Assembly (NCBI GenBank): GCA_905220665.1
Contig: CAJNAR010000020.1
Span: 62,001 to 126,000 of the forward strand
DNA length: 64,000 bases
From: Albugo candida
Taxonomy: Eukaryota > Oomycota > Peronosporomycetes > Albuginales > Albuginaceae
Direction: 5' to 3'
How positions within the stretch are numbered: the stretch's first letter is position 1; each line of letters begins with the position of its first letter. The position numbers and the translations under genes were made by a program. Shown here in pieces: positions 11,701 through 23,829 of this stretch. The notes under the pieces were generated by a model. That model was not told where the DNA came from. It did no database searches and saw only the letters and a program-made list of their open reading frames with translations.

Positions 11701-13421
11701 ATTGTGAAATTCTGGCTTTCGAGGTATCAATAATTGTTATGATCTGAGGAGTTTGTTTGTTGCGTTGGTAGTTGCGATACACGTAAATACCGCAAGGCTC
11801 TAAATGAAGCGTCAAGGCACAAAGAAATAATGACCCGCTTGTATTGTAGACCACCTGTGAGATATAAGAGCTTCCAACTTCACTATCGATAATGGTGGCC
11901 TCGTAATTGAGTCGTAGTGCGTCATTGACAATCAGATAGATGTAAATTCTGCAATTGACCCCAACTAGGACCTCCAATCCCGATGGATGGATATCCAGAT
12001 ATTTTCCTCGTGGTGCCATGAGTTGTGAAGCGGTTTTGCTATCCAGTGCATGATTGACGATAATGCGACCATTATGCTCCATACTCCAAATGCTGAGAAA
12101 GTAATCGTTTTTACCAGATTCGCAAACAAAAGCAAGATATGGCTGGCGAATTGCGATGCTAATGCTTCCTAATTGCGTCAAAATTGATGGGCATAACCGA
12201 TTGAACGTGATAGACCTTTTATCAATGCCAAATTGAAACACCGCAGATAGATCACACACGCCGTAATGAGACGAAGTAAAACACACCACTAACGCTGACT
12301 TTGGCATCGCTGCAATATATTGCAAGGCATTTCTAAACGAGAGAATATCAGAGAGCCTTATCGATGCAAAAGAAGCGAAAAGAAGGCACACATTCGTACG
12401 CAGTCTGAACATGCAAATAACGCAATACTTGCAGCTCCTGCACACCTCCGACGGGCTTGACATGTTTTAAAATGAGTAAGCCTTGATCTGCCGTAATAGC
12501 GATTTTCTCCAAGTCGTCGTAGAGGGCAAGGCAGAAAAACTTCGATTCAGGAGGCACTTGAGCTGATAATCCCAAAGATATTGCTCCTAGATTGAGTTCT
12601 TGCTTCACTTTATCCTGAACAATAAGCTGAACAATCCCGCTTGTCAGCAGTGTTACCAGCGCATCATCGGTAAGCCACAGATAGTCGAGATACTCACAAA
12701 TTCCAGATTCTATACTTTTCCTTGAAACGGTCACTTGCTCTCTAGCAGATGTGAATGTCGCCTTCAGTCGTAGTTGGTAGGCTTCCAGCACCCATAGCTG
12801 TACTTTCTGACTATCGTGTGATTGCGATAGGATCTGTGCCATGTCAAATGGATTGAACAAAAGACGCTTGACATCGTATCGCATTGGAAAGTATGCAATC
12901 CTCCTTCCTGCTTTCCAGTCATAGACATTCAATGTTTTGTTCGATGCACAGCAGATTAGCTGACCGTCTGACGAAAAATCAATGTTAGCATGCCTTTCGC
13001 TCGATTCGTAGCTGAAAACGTTCTGCACCGTTTGACGTGTTTTTCCCTTATAGCTTAATTTCTCATGATTTTTCTTCTTCGATTGAGCTTTATAAATGAT
13101 CACATACGCCTCTTGTGTGTTCAGGACCGTCAGGTGAACACCAAAGTACTGCTGCTTCAAGCAGACTGCGATAGAGGCGACATAAGTCGCTGAAATGTCA
13201 CACTCAAAACGAGATTGAATGACTACAAGTGGCTGCAGGATTCGGTACTCGGCTGTGTGCACATTTTGGACGATTATTAGTTTTTCGCATGCAAAGATAA
13301 TCTCATCCACATTGAGATATTGCAAGATTGGGTACACTGCACGATTGATTCCAGTAGCTAGGAATGGCTTTACAGATATCGTAGCGTCTACTTGTCCATT
13401 GAGCGTCTCATTACAGCTCAT
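8759..13421 (-). CDS. CFAP57/WDR65-like axonemal protein (WD40 + coiled coil)
   Basis: Two exons (13421-12400 and 12332-8759, 67-bp intron) give 1531 aa. The N-terminal half is made of degenerate WD40-type beta repeats. One blade near the end of this half reads HTVPITSLIF where human CFAP57 has a GPITKML blade. The middle (about 760-1250) is a long coiled coil. Its LIPKENETQVVKQHMTQL segment corresponds to the IEPRENEIRVMKEQIQEM segment of CFAP57, which I take as the best family link. The C-terminus is a low-complexity Ser-rich tail. CFAP57 is part of ciliary inner-arm dynein regulation. Next to PACRG this makes a two-gene flagellar block. A divergent WD40/coiled-coil relative cannot be excluded, hence no symbol. 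Confidence 0.72.
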
Positions 13422-13591
13422 GTGTAGTCCAAATTTATTTATTAGTGCAATTTCGATTACAGTTTTTTTTCATGAGACAGCAAGCTACAAGTAAAAGTGG
13501 GTAGAGATTCGTAGGATACTAGAAAGAAGCCGATCACTTGTAGGTGACTCGCAAATAACCTTTTATTACGGGAAAGGCGCTACATCACGGA

Positions 13592-16500
13592 TCACCGACC
13601 GCCGCGATAATTTCTTCCACGACGTAACCCAAATTCGGCGTTATTCCATTCGCTGCTTTGGCCAAAAGTTGCACGACCATCGGCAGTCAGCTGAGTTGGT
13701 GGTGCGGCAATTGTGGTGCGCGTACTTGAAGGGAGTGGGAATCTTTCATTGACATCAAACATGGGTGTAAAGGTGTCCTGCAATTCTTCTCGTTCGATAT
13801 TTTGTAACACTAGACGCTTCAGCTCGGATTGTTCTCTTCTGCCTGCGTTCTCTTGTCGGTGGCAATGTTGAGCCAGAGATGATTGTTCGGGTACAATCAG
13901 ACAGCGAGCCTCTACTTTGCCTTTATTGCCTCGACGCAACATTTTATATACAACTCCATCGGTTCCTTGCTTTCCCTGCTGCGTACTACCTTCCACGTCC
14001 GTATACGAGGGATGCACGGTCTTGATCATCGTCGGGATCGCCATTTTATCGACGTTGATACGATTTGCAGATTTTCTTGGCTCCACACTACTTTGCACCA
14101 TACTTTTGTAGGCTTGCTCAAACAATTCATCTTCTTCGTTTCGTTGGTAGCGATCACGAATCACGAAATCATTGTCGTCTTCATTCTCTATTATTTGATC
14201 CTCCTCGTCATCTACATCGTCTTCAGCCTCTTCTTCAACCTCTCCTTTCACAGCTTTTGCAACATCACCTTTTTTCAGGTCTTGTGCATCCTCATCTTCC
14301 TCGTCATCTTCTTCGTCATCATCATCCTCGTCCTCATCCTCGTCCTCGTCTTCGCGCGAATCCGCTTCGTCATTGTCCATCCGTTTACTTGCCTCATTGC
14401 TTGAATGCTTGGATCCTGCATCGTCTCGCATTGCGTTACCATCTGTTTCATTGTTTACGTTGTCTCGAGTCAATTTTGTGCTTTGTCGTTTCTCAGCCTC
14501 TTGCAATTGAGTAGCTGATATTTTTTGTGCTTCCGTATCCGCTTCCTCCCAAGTCTCATACCGAACAAATTGATCTTTCCATGCTCGAGTCAATGACTCA
14601 AATAACTCGATAATGACAAAATCTGTCTCCAAGGGAATCTCATCTTTTGATAGAATATATCGTTGAAAGAAAACCATAAAGCATTTCAGTCGAATGCGTT
14701 GCAAACCTTTTTCAAGCCCATTGGAAAAGGTTGATTCACGCTCGGTGTACGCAGATGTTCCACAGGATTCAATCAAAGTACAAACTAAGCGAATTCGAAA
14801 AACATCGGTGCTTGAATCGACGCTGCTTGGTACACGAGGATCATATCGACTCTGTGGAACGAGGTAGAATGAGTGCAAGGTCTTGGCCAGGGTCAAACTA
14901 GGCGGGTCAATGTCGTTTGGTATTGCGTGTTTGATTGAGAGCTTGCACAGATAATCCATATACGGTGCATATTGTGGTAACGTCATCAAGTCATGAGAAT
15001 GATGAATGATCAAGTACAAAGTGTCCATGATGATTTTGATGCCGATAAACCCGCGATTGTATAATTCTCCAAGCAGTTTGGCATACCCAAGCGTCTTCTG
15101 ATGTCGTCGATAATCATTAACATCTAGAGCTTGATGAATCGCTTCCAAAACATCATCGATTATCCAAACTGATAATTGCGGATAGAACTTTGCTAACTCT
15201 TTCAGTACATCCACGACAAGCGGCATGTGCATCACTTTGCCAGAAGTGACCTTTAGAATTGCTTTGATCACATAATCTCGTGTTTCTTCTGCTTTTGACT
15301 TCCACGGAAGCTTCCTTAGTAGCTTGGTGACCCGTTTGAGATTTTCTTCACTTAAATCCTGATACAAAAGCTTCTGTATGAACAAGTACAATGGATCATG
15401 TTGCTTTACTACACGCTCTTTCTGTAATGGTGGTTGACATAGGTAGAACGCATTCTGTATCAGAGTCTCGGCTTGAGCGTCCAAGTGTTTGGCTGATTTG
15501 AGCTTCATCATGATCGATAGAAAATGAACAGTCCGGACATGTGTCAATCTGCAACAATAGAGAAATCGACCGCAATTTTCTAGTAGCGTAGTCGCCACAG
15601 ATACATTTTGACCTTGGAAATCAGAGAAGCATTTTTTGAGACAACGAAACGCAGCACTTGCTGGACACAACTGAAATTTGACTAATTCCGCGAGGAATCG
15701 AATATTTTTGATCCGAGACTCCAGTCGAAATTGATTTCGTTTCTTTATGAAATAGTTGAACTCACTCACCAGTAGCTCTACCAATTCCTGGCCAAGATCG
15801 TCCTTCAAGACGCGATTTAGAGTAGCAATCAGACGAGCGTAATAGACCAGTAACTCCAGATGCGTACGAGGAACATTGAAAACATGCTTAATGAGCCGAT
15901 TGCGATTGGATTTGCTGTTGATATAGCAAAACTCAGCCGCTGCCTTGTCGCATCGCTCGCGGTTGACAATCGAATCCAAACTAGTGAAGAAGGTATCTGC
16001 TTGATGATGATATATCGTACTTGATGACGAGGTTGGTAGCGTGCTCTCATCTTTTGTTACTGCCTCGGTTACTTTGTTCTCTTTCTCAGCAATTTCATCC
16101 CGTTCAAGCTCCAAATCTTCCGGTTCAAGGTCTAAAGACTCGTCGCCTGAGTCCTCATCATGTGCTTCTTCTACTTCCAGTTCTTCTTCTGTTGGATCAT
16201 TCGTTGACTCTTTATTTCCGTCTTGATTCTCCTGTTTCTTGCGCATATCCAAGACTTCTTGCTCTGTCAATCCCAACACGACCGCCGGAACCAAGTCTAA
16301 CAAGTTCGGTAAATCCTCATACAGCGATCGTGTATCCTCATCGCTAAATGGACTATCTTTATGAGCATGGTTAGAATCTGCAGATCGATGTTCGGCTCCA
16401 TCGTAAACTAAGAGACCCGTCTCGGACTTGTCTCCTTCATTTTCTGGCTTGGGTAATGCAGGCATATCGCGATCAATCGCTTCTGCCAATAGACTCAAAC

Positions 16501-17515
16501 TAGTTTGGACTTTCTCGAACAGATTCTTGGCCTTTTCCAGCTCTTCTGCATGCTTTTCATTCACTTCACCGCAGTTCAGTTCTTCTTTCTCGTTTCTATT
16601 TTGCAGTTTGCACACGGTTAGATGCTGGTTTTCATAATACTTTGAGATTGTTTCAAAGGCTTGAATATAAAAATTAAGAGCTTCACTTTGTGCATTTTCG
16701 GGAACCAGATGCTGCTGAGCTTGAATTAGTTGCATCCATTTTGGATCCTGTGAAGTATTACTTCTGCTTATAGTGTCCTTGAATTTTCTTGGCACAACTC
16801 CAAAGAATTCCAGCCCACAAAACTTTGCAAATGAGACCAGCAAAGGAATTTCAAATTGTGTCGAGTTATTGGCTGAACTCGAGCTACTGCTGGTGATATT
16901 TCGTCTCGACTTTGCAGTAGCATTTAAGGAAAAGTGCAATGATCCTGATCCGCTCCCAATTGACTGGTTGTAACTGTCACGGCGAATAGCTCGTTGCAGG
17001 ATGCTCAGTATGATAGAAACGTCATCATACACATCTACAAGGTACATTTCAGCCAGTAAGCGTAATAAGATTCTTCTTTTGATCATCTTTTGCTTGTCTT
17101 CCACGTTATGCGATGCATCAAAAACATTTACAATGGTCTGTAACAAAAGACTTGTGAATTCCTGATAGCGCTGGTGCAATAAGGAAATTAATTCGATCGC
17201 CACGGGCAAGTCTGCCATTTTGAAAGGGGCCTCAACGATCGCAGCTACGCATTCGCTTATGTAACGAGTCAAATTCAGTTCCAGTATATCCTTTTGAAGT
17301 GTAGAGAAGTTCGATTCGGATAGGAGCTTGAGCTTTTTGACAAACGCAGAAGTTTTCTTAATATCAGATTTTAGTTTTCCCGAACTTCCTTGACCACAAG
17401 CAGTTGATGTTCGGAGTCTTTCAACTCTCTCCGGTGCATTTTCTTGTCGCAGGGTCGCACGACTCGAGCAGTTCTTTTGAAATTCCTGCAATACTTCAAG
17501 GGAAGTGCTATCCAT
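13592..17515 (-). CDS. UPF2: UPF2, nonsense-mediated mRNA decay regulator
   Basis: UPF2 bridges UPF1 and UPF3 in nonsense-mediated decay. The protein is 1307 aa from the ATG at 17515, in a single exon. It has three MIF4G-type helical domains: N-terminal, middle (from the NRERCDKAAAEFCYINSKSN segment) and third (QKLLYQDLSEENLKRVTKLL onward). The highly acidic linker (long Asp/Glu run around 14290-14360) is typical of UPF2. After it comes FEQAYKSMVQSS, in the place of the C-terminal UPF1-binding helix. The protein ends in an Arg/Gly-rich RRGRNYRGGR tail, an embellishment that could bind RNA. It lies head to tail with the SLC25A44-like gene, 71 bp apart. Confidence 0.93.
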   Translation of the reverse strand: MDSTSLEVLQEFQKNCSSRATLRQENAPERVERLRTSTACGQGSSGKLKSDIKKTSAFVKKLKLLSESNFSTLQKDILELNLTRYISECVAAIVEAPFKMADLPVAIELISLLHQRYQEFTSLLLQTIVNVFDASHNVEDKQKMIKRRILLRLLAEMYLVDVYDDVSIILSILQRAIRRDSYNQSIGSGSGSLHFSLNATAKSRRNITSSSSSSANNSTQFEIPLLVSFAKFCGLEFFGVVPRKFKDTISRSNTSQDPKWMQLIQAQQHLVPENAQSEALNFYIQAFETISKYYENQHLTVCKLQNRNEKEELNCGEVNEKHAEELEKAKNLFEKVQTSLSLLAEAIDRDMPALPKPENEGDKSETGLLVYDGAEHRSADSNHAHKDSPFSDEDTRSLYEDLPNLLDLVPAVVLGLTEQEVLDMRKKQENQDGNKESTNDPTEEELEVEEAHDEDSGDESLDLEPEDLELERDEIAEKENKVTEAVTKDESTLPTSSSSTIYHHQADTFFTSLDSIVNRERCDKAAAEFCYINSKSNRNRLIKHVFNVPRTHLELLVYYARLIATLNRVLKDDLGQELVELLVSEFNYFIKKRNQFRLESRIKNIRFLAELVKFQLCPASAAFRCLKKCFSDFQGQNVSVATTLLENCGRFLYCCRLTHVRTVHFLSIMMKLKSAKHLDAQAETLIQNAFYLCQPPLQKERVVKQHDPLYLFIQKLLYQDLSEENLKRVTKLLRKLPWKSKAEETRDYVIKAILKVTSGKVMHMPLVVDVLKELAKFYPQLSVWIIDDVLEAIHQALDVNDYRRHQKTLGYAKLLGELYNRGFIGIKIIMDTLYLIIHHSHDLMTLPQYAPYMDYLCKLSIKHAIPNDIDPPSLTLAKTLHSFYLVPQSRYDPRVPSSVDSSTDVFRIRLVCTLIESCGTSAYTERESTFSNGLEKGLQRIRLKCFMVFFQRYILSKDEIPLETDFVIIELFESLTRAWKDQFVRYETWEEADTEAQKISATQLQEAEKRQSTKLTRDNVNNETDGNAMRDDAGSKHSSNEASKRMDNDEADSREDEDEDEDEDDDDEEDDEEDEDAQDLKKGDVAKAVKGEVEEEAEDDVDDEEDQIIENEDDNDFVIRDRYQRNEEDELFEQAYKSMVQSSVEPRKSANRINVDKMAIPTMIKTVHPSYTDVEGSTQQGKQGTDGVVYKMLRRGNKGKVEARCLIVPEQSSLAQHCHRQENAGRREQSELKRLVLQNIEREELQDTFTPMFDVNERFPLPSSTRTTIAAPPTQLTADGRATFGQSSEWNNAEFGLRRGRNYRGGR

Positions 17516-17586
17516 TAGCGGTATGTTGGAGGTAGCTCTCAATTCCGTTGTTGGATTTACCCTAGTATTATGTAATATTACATCGT

Positions 17587-18756
17587 TTAAGGATAGTCCT
17601 TTTCAACTTCAAGTGAAGAATCGAGCGTCTTCCGCGATAATCGCTTCACGAGCTCATAAGTTGTTATTATCAGTAGACCAGAGGGTCCCATAGACATGAT
17701 TCGCTACATTTGAAAGTTTGGTGAGTACCGGAAACGACACAAGATGAACGGCGTACCGCAACGGCTCCCGTCATAAACCCACGAGCTCCTTCGCGATTCA
17801 GAATATATTTCAGCGTTTGCATTGTGCTGTATTGAGTGTAAATTTGGCTCTTCGTACGGATGATATCCAGTGGATTCGTGAGGACAGCTGTCAAGACGCC
17901 TGACGTGCCACCACTGAAGGCCTGTGCTAACACTGCGAAATAGGTCAAACCAGATGCACTTGAGGCAGAATTGAGTTATACCTTGTTTCCAAGAAGGATC
18001 AATGTCGCACGATTGCAGCCATTTGAAGTAAATAGGTAGTATGAAGCCATATGAGCCCCACCAAATTGAGGAGGAAGGTGCATACGTGGCGATGGACACA
18101 AAATAGCCACGATAGAATCCTCTCCATCCCTCCGAATGATAGATTGCTCGTACGATTGAAGACATATTTTGTGAAGAATTCACTGAGGCTGAACTGGGGT
18201 GCTTCATCTGATGCTGTTGCACAAGTTGTTCAGAGACCATGAGCCGCTGCGATACAATATCCAAAGGTACGACCACAGTTTGCGAAACGAGCGAAGCTGC
18301 TGCTCCTCCCAAAAAATTGGAGACTGTATCAGTAACCTGTAAGACAGAATTCTTGTCAGTTGGTGAGTAATTACGCATCAAAGCAGCAACGACCTGGCAC
18401 TTGGCACGCAGAACGCTACGAGTCATTTCATAAACAGATATATATAAATTTCCAAAGACTACATTCAGCGTACTTGCACCAAAACCTTTGTAGAATCCCA
18501 AAATGCCTTCGTTTCGTGCTATTTTACGAAAAGCATCAAATGCTCCATCGTATAATGGCTTCCTACTCGACTGCACCTGAAGCCTAGTTTTGACTAAATT
18601 ACTTGGATAGACTGCTGCACGAACGGCTAAAAGCATTGATGGACCCAGGATGTAGTATTTACTTTTATCTAGCTCATCCCAATCGATTTGTTGTAGCTCG
18701 GATGACACTTGTTGATCTGATTCCATTATTGGCCACGATCCGAATACAATGTACAT
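17587..18756 (-). CDS. Mitochondrial carrier, SLC25A44 type
   Basis: Three exons (18756-17982, 17932-17757, 17703-17587; introns 49 and 53 bp) give 355 aa. The start DWDELDKSKYYILGPSM matches the N-terminus of SLC25A44, the animal carrier implicated in branched-chain amino acid uptake into mitochondria. Three carrier repeats are visible: YPSNLVKTRLQVQ (PX[DE]XX[KR]-like), VPLDIVSQRLMV and TNPLDIIRTKSQI. The last exon supplies the final helix (SGLLIITTYELVKRL). An 11-residue extension precedes a second in-frame ATG, so the true start may be there. Its start codon is 21 bp from the start codon of the divergent HRQ1 gene. Confidence 0.85.
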
Positions 18757-18777
18757 ACGAGCACATCAATTTGGTGT

Positions 18778-21700
18778 ATGTATAAAATGCAGAGCATACT
18801 GCAAAAGTTTGCGTTAATAAATACAAGTTATTGCTTTCTTGCGCGGCAGAAAGCATTACTAAGCGTTCAAAACATCGTTAATTTGGCATCTAGCATGGGA
18901 AATGTATTAGTTTCCTATGAAGATATCGAAACAATGGTAAAAATTGCTCCATTATTGATGCAAATCCGTATTGTGAGCCGCCGGCAAATATATAAAGGTA
19001 TTGATAAATATCTTTTCTGAAAGACTATTATATTTATGCTCGTAATTGAATGCAGACGACTCCTTTATCCACTCCGTCCAACCTAATGCACCTCTAGTAA
19101 TACATCTTCTGCTATTCCTAATATCTCCACAAGCAAGTCAGCGTGCAAGTGACAAGCGTGAAAAGATCTTTCAAAAAGCATTCCATTCGCTCGAATCAGA
19201 TTCCTCGGAAAGCGCAATTGCAACAACTTGTGGTAGTGAACAGGTATCATCAACTGCTACAAAACATAACGATACCGCAGAAAGCGAAAAAAAAGAAAGC
19301 GCAAAACGAAAGCAGGCGACTCGGAAGTGTTCTGCAAAAAAAAGAACGAAAGAAAATGGCTGTGACGCACCAAACGCGAGCGAAAGCATCAAAGACAAAC
19401 AAAAAAACGCTTTTGATTATGATAAAAGCCTGAAAGCTAAAGCTGAAGCTGTCGAACGCATTCTAGCAGCTACTGCTCATGGTCACGTTTGTCGTGAGTG
19501 GATCGAAAGATTGCGCGAAATGGATTGGGTTGAGAATCAATTGATTCATATCGAGAGAATTCATGCAAGAGAAGCAAAAACCGTCAATTTGCAGAAAATG
19601 GAGATTTCAGAGAGAATGAAAGCTGCACTCTCAAAAAGAGGTTTACATTCTTTGTACTTTCATCAGGCGCAAGCCATTGAAGCGTTAAAGAGAGGATCGA
19701 ACGTCATGCTCTGCACATCCACAGCAAGTGGGAAATCGCTCTCTTTCATCATTCCCACGATCGAAGATCTGTTAGAAGGGACTGAATGCAACGAATTGCC
19801 CGCGTTTATATACTTGTTCCCGACCAAAGTACGCAACTTCCACAAGAAATCATATCGGTACTATTAGTTCTTTATGTAGGCCTTGGCCCAAGATCAATTG
19901 AGGAGTGTCCGAGAATTTCTGGTGGCCGTCAATCTTTCTCCATCGTATTGCTGCACATTTGTAAGTCTATGTATCAGTCGATGTTCGGGACGTATTTTAT
20001 CGCTATCTTCAGGATGGAGACACAGACACAAGGGATCGAGCGGCACTTATTCGTGATGCACGAATCTTTTTGATGAATCCAGACGTGCTTCATCACACAG
20101 TCTTACCGCAACATTCGCGCTGGAAACACATTTTGGGTAAACTGAGGTAAGAGAGCAGCTTTCCCTCATAGTAGCTCAATCTGATTGATATACAGATATG
20201 TTGTCGTCGACGAATCTCATATGTATCGCGGTGTTTTTGGAACACACGTATCGTACGTGTTTCGTCGACTCTTTCGACTTTGTGCGCTATATGGTGCTTA
20301 CCCGCAAACAATCTGCTGCTCAGCGAGCATAGGAAATCCAATACAGCATTTTGAGAATCTCATTCCGGTTGTTCCGAGTGATTCAACGATCTCTTTCCCT
20401 CCTCATTATGCGTTTCTCCAATCGCGTTTTCTAGATCTCATTGATGAAGATGGAAGTCCTCAAGGCGAGAAATGGATCTGTTTATGGAACCCACAAGCGT
20501 CTCGTGCTTGTAATGAAAACATTAGCAAGTCGACAAATATTGCTACAAAAAAGCGAAAGACGAAAAAGGTCGTACAAGATTCTCTAGCATCACACGAGAA
20601 TACGATTGACAGCTTGGACCTAAGCGAGGACACGCAAAGAGCGACAAGGAGTCCGATCTTTCAAAGCGCTTGTATCATGTCCAAACTCATTGAGATGACT
20701 GTACACACGCTAATGTTTTGTAATGGAAGGAAACTAGCAGAGCTCGTTCTTATGAATGTGCAAGGTATTTTGAAGAAATCGAAGGCTACTCGGGGATTAT
20801 TGCGACGGGTTTTGACTTATCGCGGAGGCTACAGCGTCCAAGATCGTCGAAAGATCGAGCAGCGGTTGTTCCAGGGAGACTTACTGGGTGTAGTGGCAAC
20901 AAATGCACTTGAGCTGGGTATCGATGTTGGCCATTTGGATTGCACACTTCATTTGGGCTTACCTTCCAGCATATCATCTCTTTGGCAGCAAGCGGGACGT
21001 GCTGGTCGTAAGCACACTGTACCATCACTTTCCATCATTATCTGTTTTGATTCCCCGCTGGATCAATACTTTTGTCGACATTCTGACGAGCTCTTTGCTT
21101 TGAAACCAGAGGCGGCTAATTTGCAATTGAGTAATGTGCAAATTTTGCAACATCACTTAATTTGTGCAGCAAGAGAAGTAGCTATCTTCAGCAAAAAGTC
21201 TGGCTCCGTTTACTTTGACTCATTCCTATGGCCGGAAAATACACTCAAGACTCATGTGCTGTCGCTTGTAGAGGACAAGAAGATCATCGCCTTGGATGAG
21301 CACGGGTATCAACTGCATCCGTGTCTCTCTTCCGCATACAGATACCTTAGCCTGCGATCAACTGAAGACAAAGTTTATAAAGTGCTCACTTCCGACGACA
21401 ATGATCCCAATCAATGGATTGAGCTCGATGAAATTCCGGGTACAAGAGCATTTTTCCAAGTCTATCCAACAGCTGTTTATCTTCATCAGGGCAAAGAGTA
21501 TCTCATCACGCACCTCAATCACGACGAACGCTTTGCAGTCGCAGAGCGTTGCAAAGCCGAGTTATCGTACTATTCGACTTGCCGAGACTTTACCGATGTC
21601 GATATCGTTCGCACGTTCGGAACGAAAGCGATCTCATCGTGTACAGAGTCGTCGAGAACGTACTTGTCAACGGGGATGGTCTCTGTCACGACCTCTGTGA

Positions 21701-22256
21701 TTGGATCAGCAATGTACAAAAAGAGAACGATGGCGCTCATTCAGTCCAATACATTCTCGCTTCCGCCAATGCAGCACATTAGTGAGGCGCTTTGGATCGA
21801 TCTTCCATCGTATGTTGAAGAGCAGTTTCGCTCCGCAGGGTACAATTGGAATGGATCTTTGCACGGTGTCGGGCATCTACTTACCAGTTTAGTCCCGCTA
21901 TTCATCCGCTGTGACCCGGGAGATATTGACACGGAACATTATCATCCGAAAGAGCAACGTTCTCGACCCAGACGCATCACAATATACGAAAGAAGAGAGG
22001 GAGGCACCGGGATTGTATCTCAATTACATTCAGCTTTTGCAGAGGTATATTGATTATCATCAACTATCAGAGTTACTTACACGTTTTGTAGCTTATCAGA
22101 AAAAGCGTTGTTCTGCTGTCCGAATGTAGCTGTTTAGAAGGATGTCCCTCCTGCATTCATTCTACACGTTGTTCGGAACACAATGAAGTTCTTGACAAAG
22201 AAGGAGCACTTTGCATCCTTAAATTCATCATAGAATCAAGCTATATGGAAACTTAA
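18778..22256 (+). CDS. HRQ1: HRQ1, RecQ4-like 3'-5' DNA helicase with DUF1998 zinc domain
   Basis: HRQ1 helicases act in interstrand crosslink repair and telomere maintenance. Six exons (18778-18997, 19056-19828, 19880-19960, 20013-20146, 20196-22044, 22092-22256; introns 47-58 bp) sum to 1073 aa in frame. Walker A is STASGKS (near residue 297). Motif II is DESH followed by MYRGVFGTHVSYVFRRL, the Hrq1 pattern. Motif VI is QQAGRAGR. The last exon carries the four-cysteine DUF1998 site (CSC then GCPSC), directly after GGTGI. The first exon matches the small N-terminal domain found before the helicase in this family (RQKALLSVQNIVNL, SYEDIETMVKIAP). A Lys/Glu-rich linker follows. The start is ATG 18778 or the ATG nine bases on. 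Confidence 0.92.
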
Positions 22257-22336
22257 GTATTGAATACTTTGATCTACTCGTATGCTATACGAAAAACCAC
22301 GCAAATACGTAGGAGGACGACGAGAATGTGCCGAAG

Positions 22337-22829
22337 ATGCAAAGCGTCTATTTTGAGTATGTTGCAACTTTTGCTGTGCAAACGGACAGGTGACAAATTT
22401 TCAGAAGTATCATTTTATCCTCCAATTCACGTACAATGTAAGAGGGGAGAGCAAGGGATACAAATGCATAGCCTCGAAATATTACTCTCGAAATTTGCGT
22501 CGGTCCAGCAAGTGCGTTGTGACTGGAGGGTGATGTATCGCAATGGTAAAAGACGTGGAGAGAAGAAAAGATGAGGATAAACAAGACGAGCCGTAGAAAA
22601 AGAACTATACACTGCCCCGAAAAAAGGTTACAAAGACATTGGATATTTGCACTACGGAGCAGTCTTCGACTGTAGAAAATTGCAGCGAGTCAACCCACGT
22701 TTAGTTTACTGTCCGCTTCAAAATACTCAATGCACATGTAACAATGTCATGATAACAGAGCAAGAATTGGCTGGATATTTTTCCAATGTACGTTATCACA
22801 TTGATACAGCATTTCTAAGCTTTAGTTGA
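22337..22829 (+). CDS. Small spliced gene of unknown function, 127 aa
   Basis: Three exons (22337-22389, 22443-22529, 22586-22829; introns 53 and 56 bp) join in one frame. I recognise no family. Visible features are Tyr/Arg-rich segments (KYYSRNLRRSSK), several cysteines in the last exon (FDCRK, VYCPLQ, CTCNN) and a hydrophilic end. The support is the uninterrupted frame across two plausible introns and the protein-like composition; there is no homology that I know of. An upstream in-frame stop sets the start. It begins 80 bp after HRQ1 on the same strand, and an alternative reading of this stretch exists. Confidence 0.5.
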
Positions 22830-23829
22830 GCACATTTCTAAATAGTTCAAATGAGCCGTTTTATTATAGTTCATCATAGTCCGATATAGTCTGTGGTATA
22901 ACATTGCCGGGAACGTCACATGCGTGGTCACGCAATAAAGGTTTAGAGAATACAAGTCAGCTTGTATTGTTCGCATCATAGACGTGTTGTCGAAACACCG
23001 AGCAAAACTGTCAAGTTTGATTTCATAATTATAATTTCATGCTTTGTTCATGGTCTGCCTTGACCGAGCAAATACTGCGGTTGACGCTGCTTGGTGTACG
23101 AACCAAATTGTGCGATCATACTTACCTGGATGCCCAAGGCGTGATAGGTATTCGCGGATATTCATACATGTTAGTCAATAGTACACGAAGACTTCCATTG
23201 CATTGCTCATTATTGCTCACTGTATTTCCTATGTAAAGCTCGAGTACTCTAGCTTAGTGCCCATCGAACATGCTGTACCAGAATACACCCGTTCAGCGTA
23301 TGCACCTAAATTTGCTAACCGAGCTGAGTCGTACATACTTTAACGTCATGAAGTAGAAGTTAACACATACCAGTCTGATATGGTTGAGAAAAGACTACGA
23401 TACTCGCAATCATAAAACGGCACCCAGGGCGGAAAGTACAATTCCCGTAATCTTCGTAATTGTTATTTTTGGAAACGTACAGCTTGATTAATTTCTTCTT
23501 ATCGCAACATATCCGAGTAAATGTGTGCCTTATAAAGTTTTGATTATGATATATCAGTGAACGCTACATGATAGTCGTTTAGAAAGGATGTCGTTACGGG
23601 GGCAACAAAAGCACAGATTCAGACCGTGCACACTCGCGATTCTCATACCTTTACTTTACCATTATACATCAAGCTGCTTCATACATACTTTACAACATGA
23701 TAGAGAAACAAAAATGCTCGCTTTCATTCTATTGTCAACTTTATGAAAAGTACGTTATACTTCAAACTGTCACATCTCGTTTTTCTCGTCCATTCTACAC
23801 ACATTTGACTCAATTGAAACGAACGAATT
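22830..23829. other. Intergenic, nothing recognised
   Basis: A kilobase with many stops in all frames and no repeat, RNA or coding signal that I can support. It contains the upstream region of the ISG12-like gene. Confidence 0.5.

Noticed and set aside
13883..14514. Long plus-strand ORFs opposite UPF2
   Set aside because: They are mirror frames of the Asp/Glu-rich tract of UPF2, which yields long open antisense frames.
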